DNA of 64,000 nt from Rhizophagus irregularis (taxonomy: Eukaryota > Glomeromycota > Glomeromycetes > Glomerales > Glomeraceae), in NCBI RefSeq assembly GCF_026210795.1, contig NC_089441.1, positions 1,798,001-1,862,000 on the forward strand, given 5' to 3'. The notes below the pieces were generated by a model. The model was not told where the DNA came from. It saw only the letters and a list, made by a program, of their open reading frames with translations, and did no database searches. Shown here in pieces: positions 21,623 to 31,296 of the stretch. The stretch's first letter is position 1, and every line of letters starts with the position of its first letter. The translations under genes and the position numbers were made by a program.

Positions 21623-24600
21623 TCAATATCTCAAACCATTTAATAATTTCTTCCTTACCTCTGGTCTTTCATTCATCATTTGTCCCCAATTAATTGGTAC
21701 GCTTGAATTTACAAATTGCTCAAATGGATCAAAATCTCCAACATTTGGTATATTTCGATTTAACTTCACTTTCTCGTTTGTACATTCTCTAGCAAAATGT
21801 CCTTGTTGTCCACAATTGTGACACCTATTATTATTCTTTCTAGTTTCATATCCTTTCTGTAATTGTTCTTTTGTAAAACCCCTCTTATTATTCCCCTGTG
21901 CTTTTTGCTGTTGTCCTTGCCATTGTACATTTCTTCTTCTATCTCTTTCATCATTCATAACCTTGTCTTTATTTCTTTCACTCTTTCTAGGTGGTACTGG
22001 GAACATATCGTATCTTTCCTCATCTTCATAGTTATTCACTTCGTATCCATCGAATCCATTATTATAGTTATCATATCCATCACCCTCATTATATCCATCA
22101 TATCCATCATTATATTCCATATTATACACATTATATCCTTCACCATAATATTCTTCATCAAGGTAATTAACTTGATTATTTTGGCTATATGACCCTTTAT
22201 TATTTCCTCCATATGATCTTCTTTGACCTTCCCTACAAACTCTAGAAGTATGTCCTTTTCTTCCACATGTATAACAAGTCATTCTATCCCAGTTCATATT
22301 ATTTCTTTGGACATTATTATTTCTGATCGGTCTCCTATCATTCCCATTCCTTTGCATTACATATGCTTCATTTCTCTGCATTACATGTGCTTCCAACCTT
22401 TTCATTCCATTAATTAACTCATCCCATTCATCACTTTTAACTTCTTTATTTTGTAACTCTTTCGCAATTGGATTCATTCCTTTATACTTATTTGTCTCTT
22501 CTTTCAAAATTTCTTCCATGTTTTTCTCTTGTCCTACTCGTTTCATATCCAACCCTGTTGTTTTCATTAACAATTTATCTTTCGCTTCCTCTTCTCTTTT
22601 TGCTTCGTTAACTGCATCATTCAGATTCGTCGGATTACTTCTCCTAACATGATAACCTAGCATAGCATCTAACCCTTGAATAAAATAATTCACTTGATAT
22701 AAATCATCTAACGCATGACCTCTAGTTGCAACTCTTAATATTGACCTAAATCTTCTAGTATATTCCTCAACACTTTCATTTGTTCCCTGTTTAATTCTTG
22801 TTAATTCTAACATCTTTCTTCTTTGAACATCATTCCTAGTAAATCTGTCGATTAATCTTCTTTTTAAATTCCTGTCCTCATTATGATCACACCAATTCAC
22901 TAAATTAGCTGCTACCCTTTCTTTTTCCTCATTATACCATTGTAATGCAATTCCTCTTAAACAAGTTATAGCTATGTTTGCCTTATTTTGTCTACATACA
23001 CCTCCTCCAACATTTCCTTCTGGTCGTCCACTTACTGTAAATGCTATCTCAAATTGTCTAATCCAATCATTAATATCTTCATCCTCTTTTCCACTAAAAG
23101 TTGGCATACCTACTATTCCCCCCATTCCTGCAGTCTGAATCCTATCCGCCAAAGTCTGTCCTGCTCCTAACGCATTATCTAATGCATTTGGTGCCAATCC
23201 CATAGCATTCTCCATTATTCTTCTTATTTGTGCTTCATTTGCCATATTTACTATATTCTCTTGAAATAATTCTTGTAAATTGTAATCAGATATTTCACTT
23301 TCTGTGTCAGAATTTTTAAAATTTAATGAACTATTCGAATCTGAATCTTGACTCAGACCAAAACCTCCTGTATTTATAACATTTTCGATTTCATTTTCAG
23401 ATTCTTCTTCTTCAGAATCTTCATCACTTCCGTCCCATATTTCATATTCTTCTGGACTTAATATTTCTCCAATCTTTTCTGAATCATCTGTATTATCTTC
23501 TTCTGATTCTTCATTATCACTCTTTTCACCACTTTCTTCACTATCTATTATTCCTGCTTGTTCTTTCAACAACTTATCTAACTTTTTCTTCAATTCTTTT
23601 TCCGACTCATTCTTATTTTCTTGAAAGATTTCAATGAATTCTTTATCTAAAATTTCTCCGTCTGTATATCCCATACTAATTAATCTCAACAATTCTTCTT
23701 CAGTTATTATTGTTCCAACACCTTCAAAAATCTTTTGTAATCTTTTTACCCGATCATCAATTTCATCGACATCTTCCTCCTCACAATCTTTGCATACAGT
23801 TCCTCCTAATCTAAACATATCATTCATCCATCTTATTTCGCATCTTTCGCACCAAGTTGTATTCTCATTTAACCACTTATGAATCTCTTTTCTTAACTCT
23901 CTATCTTCTAATTCTATTATTCCCATATACCTTTCTATGAATTCTTCTGTTACCATTATTCGATTATTAACTCCAAAATTCTTTATTCTTTGAATTTCCG
24001 ATACATCCATTTCGTATCCTAATTTTTCTAAGTTGTTTTTTAGTTCTATTAATTCATCTTGTTCATCTTCCCGTATTTCCCGATTACATTCTTCACATCT
24101 GCCGTCTTCTTCCGATATCACATAATCTAATTTCTGTTTATTGCATCTACCACATATTTTTGTACTCAAATCTATCCATTCCTTTATGTCTTCAGACTTA
24201 TCAAATTTCCCCTCCTGAAAAATATAATATCTTATAAAATCATATGTCAACAGTACTCCCGTCTCTATCTTTTCTTTTATTCCAAATTTCATTATTTCTC
24301 TAATGAATTCTTCTTTTGGATTTACCATCAGTTGTCTTAATCCTGTCCTTATTTCACTTAACTTCCACGTTTTATCTTCTACTATTATTTCTATTTCTTC
24401 TTCAGAATCATACATTTCATTATCTTCTTCTTGCTTTATCTCCACTAACTTGAATTTTTGTGTTCTTTCCATTGTTTCTTTTAAGTCTGTTACAACCCAT
24501 TCTATTACACCATCATCTATTCTCAATATGATAGGATCTCTTGTATATATATCTTCGCTATCTTTAAATGTCATACTATCCATTAGTTTTCTTACAGTAT

Positions 24601-25546
24601 CTTCTTGCAAATTTTCTCCCTCAGATAACATCTTCTCGAACCATTCTGGTGAATCATTTTCATGATATGTATATATTTGTTTACCTTCATATTTGTCATT
24701 CCACCAGTACCTAAATCTTTCAAATCTAAGATATAAACTCGTGTTAAAATTCTTTTTCATTTCGTAACTTTCTAAACTATCTTCACTTTCTGAATCTTCT
24801 GGTTCTTTTATAAAGCCCCTAGTATCTATAAATATTCTTATTATCTTTTGTACCATATTCCTGTGATATTCGTGAACATTTTCTATGTCTATATTCCCAT
24901 GTTCCATATTGGACATTAACTCTTTTACTTTCTCCTCATTCGTAGCTATCCCCTCTTCTTCATAAAGTAATTCCCTGAATGTCTTTATTGCTCCCAACTT
25001 TACTCGTAATGGTTCAACTTCTTTCGATGTGATTCTGTACCATTGCCAAAATTTTTCAAACCTTCTTTCAACATCCCAATCTTCCAAAATATATTTGTGT
25101 TCTATTAATTCAGGATTTCCGATTAATCTATCAAATACTTCATTCTCTAAATCTCCTTCAATACAATCTCTTACAATTACTAATATAATCGTTCGTAATC
25201 CTTTTTCTTTCATTTTTGGTTGTATTCTATATCTTATTGATTCCATTATTCTATTCATTATGTCTCTACATCTTCCTTTATGTATTGTATCTTCTCTTTC
25301 TGAATTATTCATACTTAATAAATCCAATACTCCTTTAATTGTTACATTATTATATATTATTATTGTATCTTCGAACTTAAATAATGCATCCCAAAATTTC
25401 TTGAATACCATTGGTTCATTTCCTATCGGATGACATAATTCACAATTTAAACATTCATCTAATTCTCCCGTTCTTAACTCATGTTCTTCTTTATGTGTCC
25501 TATATTCACTTTCCCATTGATGATACCATTCCATCATATACTTCAA
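21623..25546 (-). CDS. Gag polyprotein with a large N-terminal extension
   Basis: 1307 residues. The capsid-type region is at about 795-960 (GMPTFSGKEDEDINDWIRQF, ALQWYNEEKE, RLIDRF, EEYTRRFRSI), matching the retrotransposon Gag family. Two CCHC zinc knuckles follow: CYTCGRKGHTSRVC at about 1090 and CHNCGQQGHFAREC at about 1240, separated by a Tyr/Asn/Gly-rich stretch. Another possible start is Met768 (MANEAQIRR), which would leave a normal Gag. The preceding 767 residues are acidic and carry C-x2-C...C-x2-C zinc-ribbon-like modules at about 463-486 and 564-586, of unknown function. The frame ends in UGA followed by CUA, then continues open into protease. Confidence 0.85.
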   Translation of the reverse strand: MKYMMEWYHQWESEYRTHKEEHELRTGELDECLNCELCHPIGNEPMVFKKFWDALFKFEDTIIIYNNVTIKGVLDLLSMNNSEREDTIHKGRCRDIMNRIMESIRYRIQPKMKEKGLRTIILVIVRDCIEGDLENEVFDRLIGNPELIEHKYILEDWDVERRFEKFWQWYRITSKEVEPLRVKLGAIKTFRELLYEEEGIATNEEKVKELMSNMEHGNIDIENVHEYHRNMVQKIIRIFIDTRGFIKEPEDSESEDSLESYEMKKNFNTSLYLRFERFRYWWNDKYEGKQIYTYHENDSPEWFEKMLSEGENLQEDTVRKLMDSMTFKDSEDIYTRDPIILRIDDGVIEWVVTDLKETMERTQKFKLVEIKQEEDNEMYDSEEEIEIIVEDKTWKLSEIRTGLRQLMVNPKEEFIREIMKFGIKEKIETGVLLTYDFIRYYIFQEGKFDKSEDIKEWIDLSTKICGRCNKQKLDYVISEEDGRCEECNREIREDEQDELIELKNNLEKLGYEMDVSEIQRIKNFGVNNRIMVTEEFIERYMGIIELEDRELRKEIHKWLNENTTWCERCEIRWMNDMFRLGGTVCKDCEEEDVDEIDDRVKRLQKIFEGVGTIITEEELLRLISMGYTDGEILDKEFIEIFQENKNESEKELKKKLDKLLKEQAGIIDSEESGEKSDNEESEEDNTDDSEKIGEILSPEEYEIWDGSDEDSEEEESENEIENVINTGGFGLSQDSDSNSSLNFKNSDTESEISDYNLQELFQENIVNMANEAQIRRIMENAMGLAPNALDNALGAGQTLADRIQTAGMGGIVGMPTFSGKEDEDINDWIRQFEIAFTVSGRPEGNVGGGVCRQNKANIAITCLRGIALQWYNEEKERVAANLVNWCDHNEDRNLKRRLIDRFTRNDVQRRKMLELTRIKQGTNESVEEYTRRFRSILRVATRGHALDDLYQVNYFIQGLDAMLGYHVRRSNPTNLNDAVNEAKREEEAKDKLLMKTTGLDMKRVGQEKNMEEILKEETNKYKGMNPIAKELQNKEVKSDEWDELINGMKRLEAHVMQRNEAYVMQRNGNDRRPIRNNNVQRNNMNWDRMTCYTCGRKGHTSRVCREGQRRSYGGNNKGSYSQNNQVNYLDEEYYGEGYNVYNMEYNDGYDGYNEGDGYDNYNNGFDGYEVNNYEDEERYDMFPVPPRKSERNKDKVMNDERDRRRNVQWQGQQQKAQGNNKRGFTKEQLQKGYETRKNNNRCHNCGQQGHFARECTNEKVKLNRNIPNVGDFDPFEQFVNSSVPINWGQMMNERPEVRKKLLNGLRY

Positions 25547-27215
25547 CTAAATTATTAAAAATATTCATCCAGAATTCAAATTGAAATTCCACTCTCTTAT
25601 ATATCATTTTTATCGCTTCTATTTTGATCTTCTAACCATCCTTTACTATATTGTCCTTTCCTATTACCTATATTGAATGTATAATCTTTCTTTCATTATG
25701 AATATTCATTTAACAACTTATTATTTTTTTTCTAAATCTTTTACTTATTCATAATATTCTTATATTAATCTTTCAATCTTTAAATCCTCTTTTTTTTTTT
25801 GATTTTCACAAGTTTCTTCTGCTATTCTTATCTTTCATAATTTCATGTATATATTTTACTGCGCCATTAATTCAAAAATTATTCTAAGTCCACAATCTCC
25901 TCAGACTGCGGAGGTTTTTATTGCGCATTCTAAAAATTTCAAAAATTTTCTAAGTTTTTACTGCGCCTCAAAATTTTCTTTTATCATCAAAATTTGTAAT
26001 TTTCGCATTTCACGAACTTCAAAATTCTCATAACTTCTAAAGTTCGTGAATTTTTAGTTCTTTTTCATTATATATGTAATCTTTACATCTATATATTCAA
26101 TATTACGCAAAATATCTTCTTTGTTTAATCTTGTACTAATTCTTATTATAACCATTATGTCGACACACAACATATTATACTTTATGCGACACACGCATTT
26201 ACACTTATGCGACACACGCATTTACGCTTATGCGACACACGCATTTATACTTATTTAACGGTGTTTCTTCTTATTTATTATCTTTTACAATTTAATAACC
26301 TATACTCGGCTTGCCTTTACCTTCACAATGAAGTATAGTAGTTTCAAGGTTTGCTATTCACATTTTATCATTTGACCAGCAAATATTCCTAAATTTCGCA
26401 TTATTCCATAACGTTCATCTTCTTTTCGTGAGTTCAATTGCGCATTTTCCTAAATGCTTTCAGTTTTATCTGAAGAAGTTATACTCACGATGGTTTCTCT
26501 TTTTGCCTTGTGAATTCAATTACGCATATTCAAAATGCTTTCAGTAGGGAGATGTTCCACTCACGTCTGAGTCCAGTTATTTCGATTCCCATCTGAAGAA
26601 GTTATATTCACAGCCGGTGTTTTTGTAATAGGTTCCCACGTAACCCTTGTGTTTTAAATAGGTTCCCACGCAACCCTTGTGTTTTGGTAATAGGTTCCCA
26701 CGTAACCCTTGAGTTTATAGCTTACTCGTCAACTTTTCGTTACAACATTGTATCCCCAGGAACTTCTGGCATCTGCAAAATACAATGGTGCCCCTCCCAG
26801 AATACAACATCTTACGAGGGCTTCCTTAATTTCTCGGTTTTACAATTATTAGCGTGAAAACTTCAAAGACAACAACTTATGTGACTTACTACAATACTTT
26901 CCGGATTTTCCTGTAATAAATCTATTATTTTGAAACGGGTTCATTATATTCCATCATATCACCGCATCCTTCTTTTTATAATTCCTAAGGTAGGTGTATA
27001 ATATCGCTATTTCGCCCGTTCCCATTTTAATTCTAACACCTCTTTTTTCTGAGTTCAGATTCTTCGGAATACCACGTCGGTACCATGATCAGAGCGATCC
27101 TTCCCTTCGCGAGTGATCAATTCACTTAGTTGTTGACCGATTCCTCCTTAATACCGCATAGGTACTTGACTATAAGAAGATAGTCAAAATGTCGACGCAA
27201 AGTCAACATTTCCTT
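25547..27215 (-). other. Leader of the gypsy-like element with two repeat arrays
   Basis: About 1.7 kb between the primer-binding site and the Gag ORF, with no ORF of note. It holds three 23-bp repeats with TTATGCGACACACGCATTTA (26182-26250), and three roughly 30-bp repeats with AATAGGTTCCCACGTAACCC (about 26627-26715). Packaging or translation signals would be expected here but cannot be identified. Confidence 0.7.
26182..26250. repeat. Three 23-bp tandem repeats
   Basis: Three nearly perfect contiguous copies of a unit beginning TTATGCGACACACGCATTTA. Each unit contains TGCG...CGCA, a short palindrome. They are contiguous with no spacers, so this is not a CRISPR array. Confidence 0.85.
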
Positions 27216-27232
27216 TCTCAGAGCATGCACCA
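27216..27232 (-). promoter_or_regulatory. tRNA primer-binding site of the gypsy-like element
   Basis: In the sense direction, three bases after the 5' LTR, the sequence reads TGGTGCATGCTCTGAGA. It starts with TGG, so a tRNA ending TCTCAGAGCATGCACCA could prime minus-strand synthesis. The tRNA identity was not determined. Confidence 0.7.
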
Positions 27233-27235
27233 AAT

Positions 27236-28613
27236 TGTCACCCCCGTCTGCCACCTGGCGGTAAACAAAGTTCCCTGCTTCTGTTATATGTGCTCTCAGC
27301 GAAACATTAATATTCTTGCTTGGTTTAGTTTTATTACTACTTAACTTTCAAATTGTGATAGCTCTCGCCACGATATTTCATCCATTATCTTCTTTCAAAA
27401 TACGATAGTTCTCTTTATAAAAGTTTATATTTTATTCATTTCATAATTCTTGTTATGACATTAAATTCACCATGAATTTGTCCAATTAAAATTAATTAAG
27501 CGAACATTACAGTAAAGTTTAGGGCGAACCTATTACCTTTAAAATAACATTACGCTTTACTAACAATTAATTAAACAAAATTACTTTTTCATCATAAGAA
27601 AATAGTAACAAAAACAATCGAAACAATTAATTTTCATATAAAGGGTATTTTATTTATTCTTCATAAAATTCACAATTAACTAATTTACTTAAAGTTTTAC
27701 ATCGTATCTGATGACTGTGGAATTCACTTCCCATTCCGCTCCTATTTAAACCAACTTTCTTATTCTTTCTTTTCCTACTTCTTATTTCTTTCTAATATTT
27801 TATATGTTATTTTTTATGCGCTATCTTATATGCTATTTTATATGTTATCTTTTCTAATATGTTATACTATTTTAATATGCTATCTTTTCTTTAAAATAAT
27901 CTTTCGCATATTATGTCGTAAAGATATAATCCATCTTTTGTGGCTGTGCTATCTTTTCTTTAAAATAAAATAATCTTTCAAATATTATATCGTAAAGATC
28001 CATCTTTTGTGGCTGTGCTATCTTTTCTTTAAAATAAAATAATCTTTCAAATATTATATCATAAAGATCCATCTTTTGTGGCTGTGCTATCTTTTCTTTA
28101 AAATAAAATAATCTTTCAAATATTATATCGTAAAGATCCATCTTTTGTGGCTGTGCTATCTTTTCTTTAAAATAAAATAATCTTTCAAATATTATATCAT
28201 AAAGATCCATCTTTTGTGGCTGTGCTATCTTTTCTACTGCGTCTCGTCAGCTATTCTTCTACTGCGGCTGCAGTTCATCAATATTTTACATGTTCCTATT
28301 TTTTTTGTTCCTTTAATTCGCTATCCTTCCTTTTTATATGATTTATCATTTGTGGCTTATGATTACTCCTCCTAATTGTTCCTATTGTTGAACTTGATAA
28401 ACTGGTTGCTAAGCCACATCGATCAACTCCCCACTTGATCTATTGGTTCTCCGTTAATCATTTAATAAACATTACATCATGTAGATCATTCCTTCTCCTA
28501 AAAGTTTATCCTTTCCGGTTAATTTTATCCAATCATGTGACTTTCTATCATTTGATCTTTTATTCCATATTATTCCTCCATATTATGCGATTACTTCAGT
28601 ATCTATGGCTACA
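27236..28613 (-). repeat. 5' LTR of the gypsy-like element
   Basis: 1378 bp. In the sense direction it begins TGTAGCCATAG and ends GGGGGTGACA. Differences from the other LTR, seen by eye, are seven single substitutions, five of them at CpG sites. This LTR should hold the promoter for the minus-strand transcript. It contains the 69-bp repeat array at about 27930-28236. Confidence 0.92.
27930..28236. repeat. 69-bp tandem repeats inside the other LTR
   Basis: The same array and copy number as at 16306-16612, with the same alternation of G and A variants. Equal copy number in both LTRs fits recent insertion by reverse transcription. Confidence 0.85.
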
Positions 28614-30940
28614 CCGTTCTTTTCTATTTTTTAGGTTTCGGGTGGGCTTTCGAAGAAGGAAAACCAAGAAACCAAGATTCGTAAGTAAGTACGAATCTTG
28701 GTTTATATTTTTTTTCTTTTTTTTAAAAAAATATTACGAACGGTTACTAATAACCGTTGTAAACGGTCGAATATCAAGCATGAAAAGATGATAAAATTCA
28801 ACCACCAAATGTAATTTCCAAATATTAAGAACGAACAAATTGATTGTGAATTGGCGTAGATGGATAAATAATTAGCCGAAAAGGATAAACATTTAAGAAG
28901 AGTAATGGGAATCCCATAATTTTTATGAACTCAATATTTTAGTAATATATAAACTAAGCGATATCTATAATGTTGATAAACATTTAGGAAGAGTAATGAT
29001 CTACATAATGTAATATTCATCAAGTAGTTGACAAAGAACCAATAGGATAATTAGAGTCGATCAATTGCGGCTTAGCAATCTTTAACAATAAGAACGATTA
29101 GAAAGAATAATTATAAGCCACAAAAGATAGATTATAAGCAAAACACATAAAGTGAATTGAAAGAACATATAGAATAATGTCAGAAAGATTAAAAAAACAC
29201 ACAAAATAATATAAAAGATAATATAAAAAGATAGTATAAAGATGGAACATAAAAGATAACATATTAAAAAGAACATATATAAAAAGATAGCATAGCATAT
29301 TAAAAGATAGCATATTAAACGATAGCATATTAAAAGATAGCGTATTTAAAATATAGATAGTATATTAGAAAGATAGTTCAAAGATAATATGTAAAAAGAA
29401 CATAAAAGATAGTATATAGATAGAATAGAAAGTAGTATAAAAATTGTATAAATAGAGAACGGAATTCAAGGTAATTCCATAGTTCTCATCCACAGAACTC
29501 AATAAAAATATAAGTTTCATTTAATTATTTGTTAGTGAAGTTTAATATTAATTAGAGGTAATAGGTCCGCCCTAAACTTTAATTAATGTTCGCTTAATTA
29601 ATTTTAATTGAATAAAACGGAAATTTAAGATGAATTAAATATATACTTTTGGAAGGTAATAATTCGTAGCGAGAGCTATCGAAGTTTGAAATTAAAGGTA
29701 AAAGTGGATATAATTTGGGAAAATTTAGAGAAGTTAATTTTATTTTATATCGTTCAACGTTTTATATTACTAACGCTATTCATGTTGTGAACCAAGAATG
29801 TTGTTGTATATTGTTCGTTGATTTTGTTGTTTGTTAATTATGTTGTTGATTAATTGTTCGTTCGTTCGTTTATTCGTTCGTTCGACCATGGGAATGCCCG
29901 TTCGATGTGGCAACTCTGTAAATTGATGACAGAGGGAATCGGGGGATCTCACCGTTCTTTTCTATTTTTTAGGTTTCGGGTGGGCTTCCGAAGAAGGAAA
30001 ACCAAGAAACCAAGATTCATAAGTAAGTACGAATCTTGGTTCTTTTTTTTTGTTTTTTTAATATATGAACGGTTTACTAACCGTTCTTTTCTTTTTTTTA
30101 TAGCTAGTTCAGGTGGGCTTCCGAAGAACGAAAACCCAAAGATTCGTAAGTACAATACAAATCTTTAATTTTTTTTTTATTTTTTATTATTACGAATGGT
30201 TTACTAACCATTCTTTCTTTTTTTATAGGTTCGGGTGGGCTTCCAAAGAATGAAAACCCAAAAATTCGTAAGTACGAATCTTTAATTTTTTATTATTTTT
30301 TATTATTACGAATGGTTTACTAACCATTCTTTCTTGTTTTTTTATGGCTAGTTCGGGTGGGCTTCCAAAGAACGGAAAAACCCAAAGATTCACGTATGAA
30401 TCTTATTTTTTTTATTTTTTTTTTAATATTATGAACGGTTACTAATAACCGTTCTTTCTTTTTTTTAGGATCGGGTGGGCTTTTGACCTTTAGGAAAAGA
30501 GGAACCAAGATTCGTAAGTACGAATCTTGGTTTATTTTTTTTCAATTTTTTTTTTTTTAATATTAATGAACAGTTACTAATAACTGTTCTTTCTTTTTTT
30601 TTAGGCTTCGGGTTGGCTTCTGATCTTCAGAAAAAGTGGAACCAAGATTCGTAAGTACGAATCTTGGTTTATTTTTTTTCAATTTTTTTTTTAATATTAT
30701 TATGAACGGTTACTAATAACCGTTCTTTTCTTAACTTTTTAGGTCTCGGGTGTCTCGGGTGTCTTCCAAAGAATGGAAAAAACCAAAGATTCATAAGTAA
30801 GTACGAATCTTGGTTTTTTTTCTTATTTTTTTTAATATTATGAACGGTTACTAAACGTTCTTCTCTTTTTTTATAGGTTCGGGTGGATTGCCAAAGAACG
30901 ATTAAAGATTCATATATACGAATACATGAATCATGTAATT
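28614..30940 (+). repeat. Right part of the tandem intron-like unit array
   Basis: Continues the left block once the gypsy-like element is removed; a solo LTR (28758-29951) interrupts it again. Putative exons are 28635-28680, 29973-30018, 30104-30145, 30229-30267, about 30350-30392, 30469-30513, 30605-30650, 30743-30792 and 30877 onward, 39-50 nt each and sharing CGGGTGGGCTT. Branch palindromes lie at 28738-28757 (split), 30067-30086, 30194-30213, 30310-30329, 30433-30454, 30568-30589, 30704-30725 and 30842-30860. Arms vary but keep pairing: GAACGG/CCGTTC, GAATGG/CCATTC, GAACAG/CTGTTC. Some units have mutated signals: donor GT changed to AT at about 30019 and 30793 with a second GTAAGT 4 bases on, and acceptor TATAG changed to TATGG near 30345. 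Confidence 0.82.
28758..29951 (+). mobile_element. Solo LTR of a related gypsy-like family (1194 bp)
   Basis: Begins TGTAAACGG and ends GGATCTCA, with CCGT on both sides (28754-28757 and 29952-29955). It has no internal coding region. The segment near 29545-29610 (AGGTAATAGGTCCGCCCTAA, then TTAATGTTCGCTTAATTAAT) matches the reverse complement of the full-length element's LTR, so the families are related but the lengths and ends differ. It interrupts the same palindrome type, at the same internal base, as the full-length element, in the opposite orientation. Confidence 0.85.
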
Positions 30941-31296
30941 GTGGAATTGTATTTGAATTAGAAATATTTTTTGTAAATTAGATAGATGCAATAATAATAA
31001 TATAATTATAAAGTATTTAGGCATTAATAAATACATTTATTTAATAATAAATTTGATAAAAAAAATCGTAAATAAATGGGTTGTTATTAGACCATAATTC
31101 GGCTTAAAGTTTTAAGGTCAAATATTGGTCAATTTAAGCCTAAATAATGGTCGAATAATTAGTCTGAATTTGGGACGATTGGCATCCTAAATGCGCCCGA
31201 AAATTTGACCTCAATTTGACACAGGTTAGACCATCATTTGACCTATATTCGACCTGGTCAAATTTAGGCTGAATTGTCCTTTTTTGACTAGTAATT

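Larger units (their letters stand above)
15612..28613 (-). mobile_element. Full-length Ty3/gypsy-like LTR retrotransposon with a nucleotide kinase domain
   Basis: A 13.0-kb element transcribed on the minus strand, with two 1378-bp LTRs ending TGTCAC...CTACA on the plus strand. CCGT lies on both sides (15608-15611 and 28614-28617) as a 4-bp target duplication. Order in the sense direction: 5' LTR, primer-binding site, 1.7-kb leader, long Gag, protease, RT-RNase H-kinase, small unknown ORF, integrase, polypurine tract, 3' LTR. Protease-RT-RNase H-integrase order is that of Ty3/gypsy elements. All ORFs are open and the LTRs differ at about 7 of 1378 positions by eye, so insertion is recent and the element may be active. 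Confidence 0.9.
14557..31292. mobile_element. TIR-bounded element containing an intron-like array
   Basis: The left end reads CACTAGTCGAAAAAGG. The reverse complement of the right end reads ACTAGTCAAAAAAGG, and the match continues into (A)TATTCGGCC / AATTCAGCC. AATT flanks both sides (14553-14556 and 31293-31296) and rejoins the hAT reading frame as KGQFPVLAQ, so this is a clean insertion. Subterminal zones (about 14570-14700 and 31080-31270) hold repeated GGTCGAATA / GGTCAAATA motifs in both orientations, possible transposase-binding sites. Removing the gypsy-like element and the solo LTR leaves about 2.5 kb. No transposase is recognised inside; the content is the palindrome/intron array. 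Superfamily not assigned. Confidence 0.75.

Noticed and set aside
21123-21821. Long plus-strand open frames opposite Gag, protease and pol (for example 21123-21821, 19180-19506)
   Set aside because: Antisense shadows of the AT-rich retrotransposon genes, with no start context or homology.
26182-26250. Three 23-bp repeats that might suggest a CRISPR array
   Set aside because: The copies are contiguous with no unique spacers, lie in the leader of a eukaryotic retrotransposon, and have no cas genes nearby.
28758-29951. The interval first seemed to be part of the full-length retrotransposon's flank or a tandem LTR
   Set aside because: Its ends, length and orientation differ from the 1378-bp LTR, and its own CCGT duplication marks it as an independent solo LTR.
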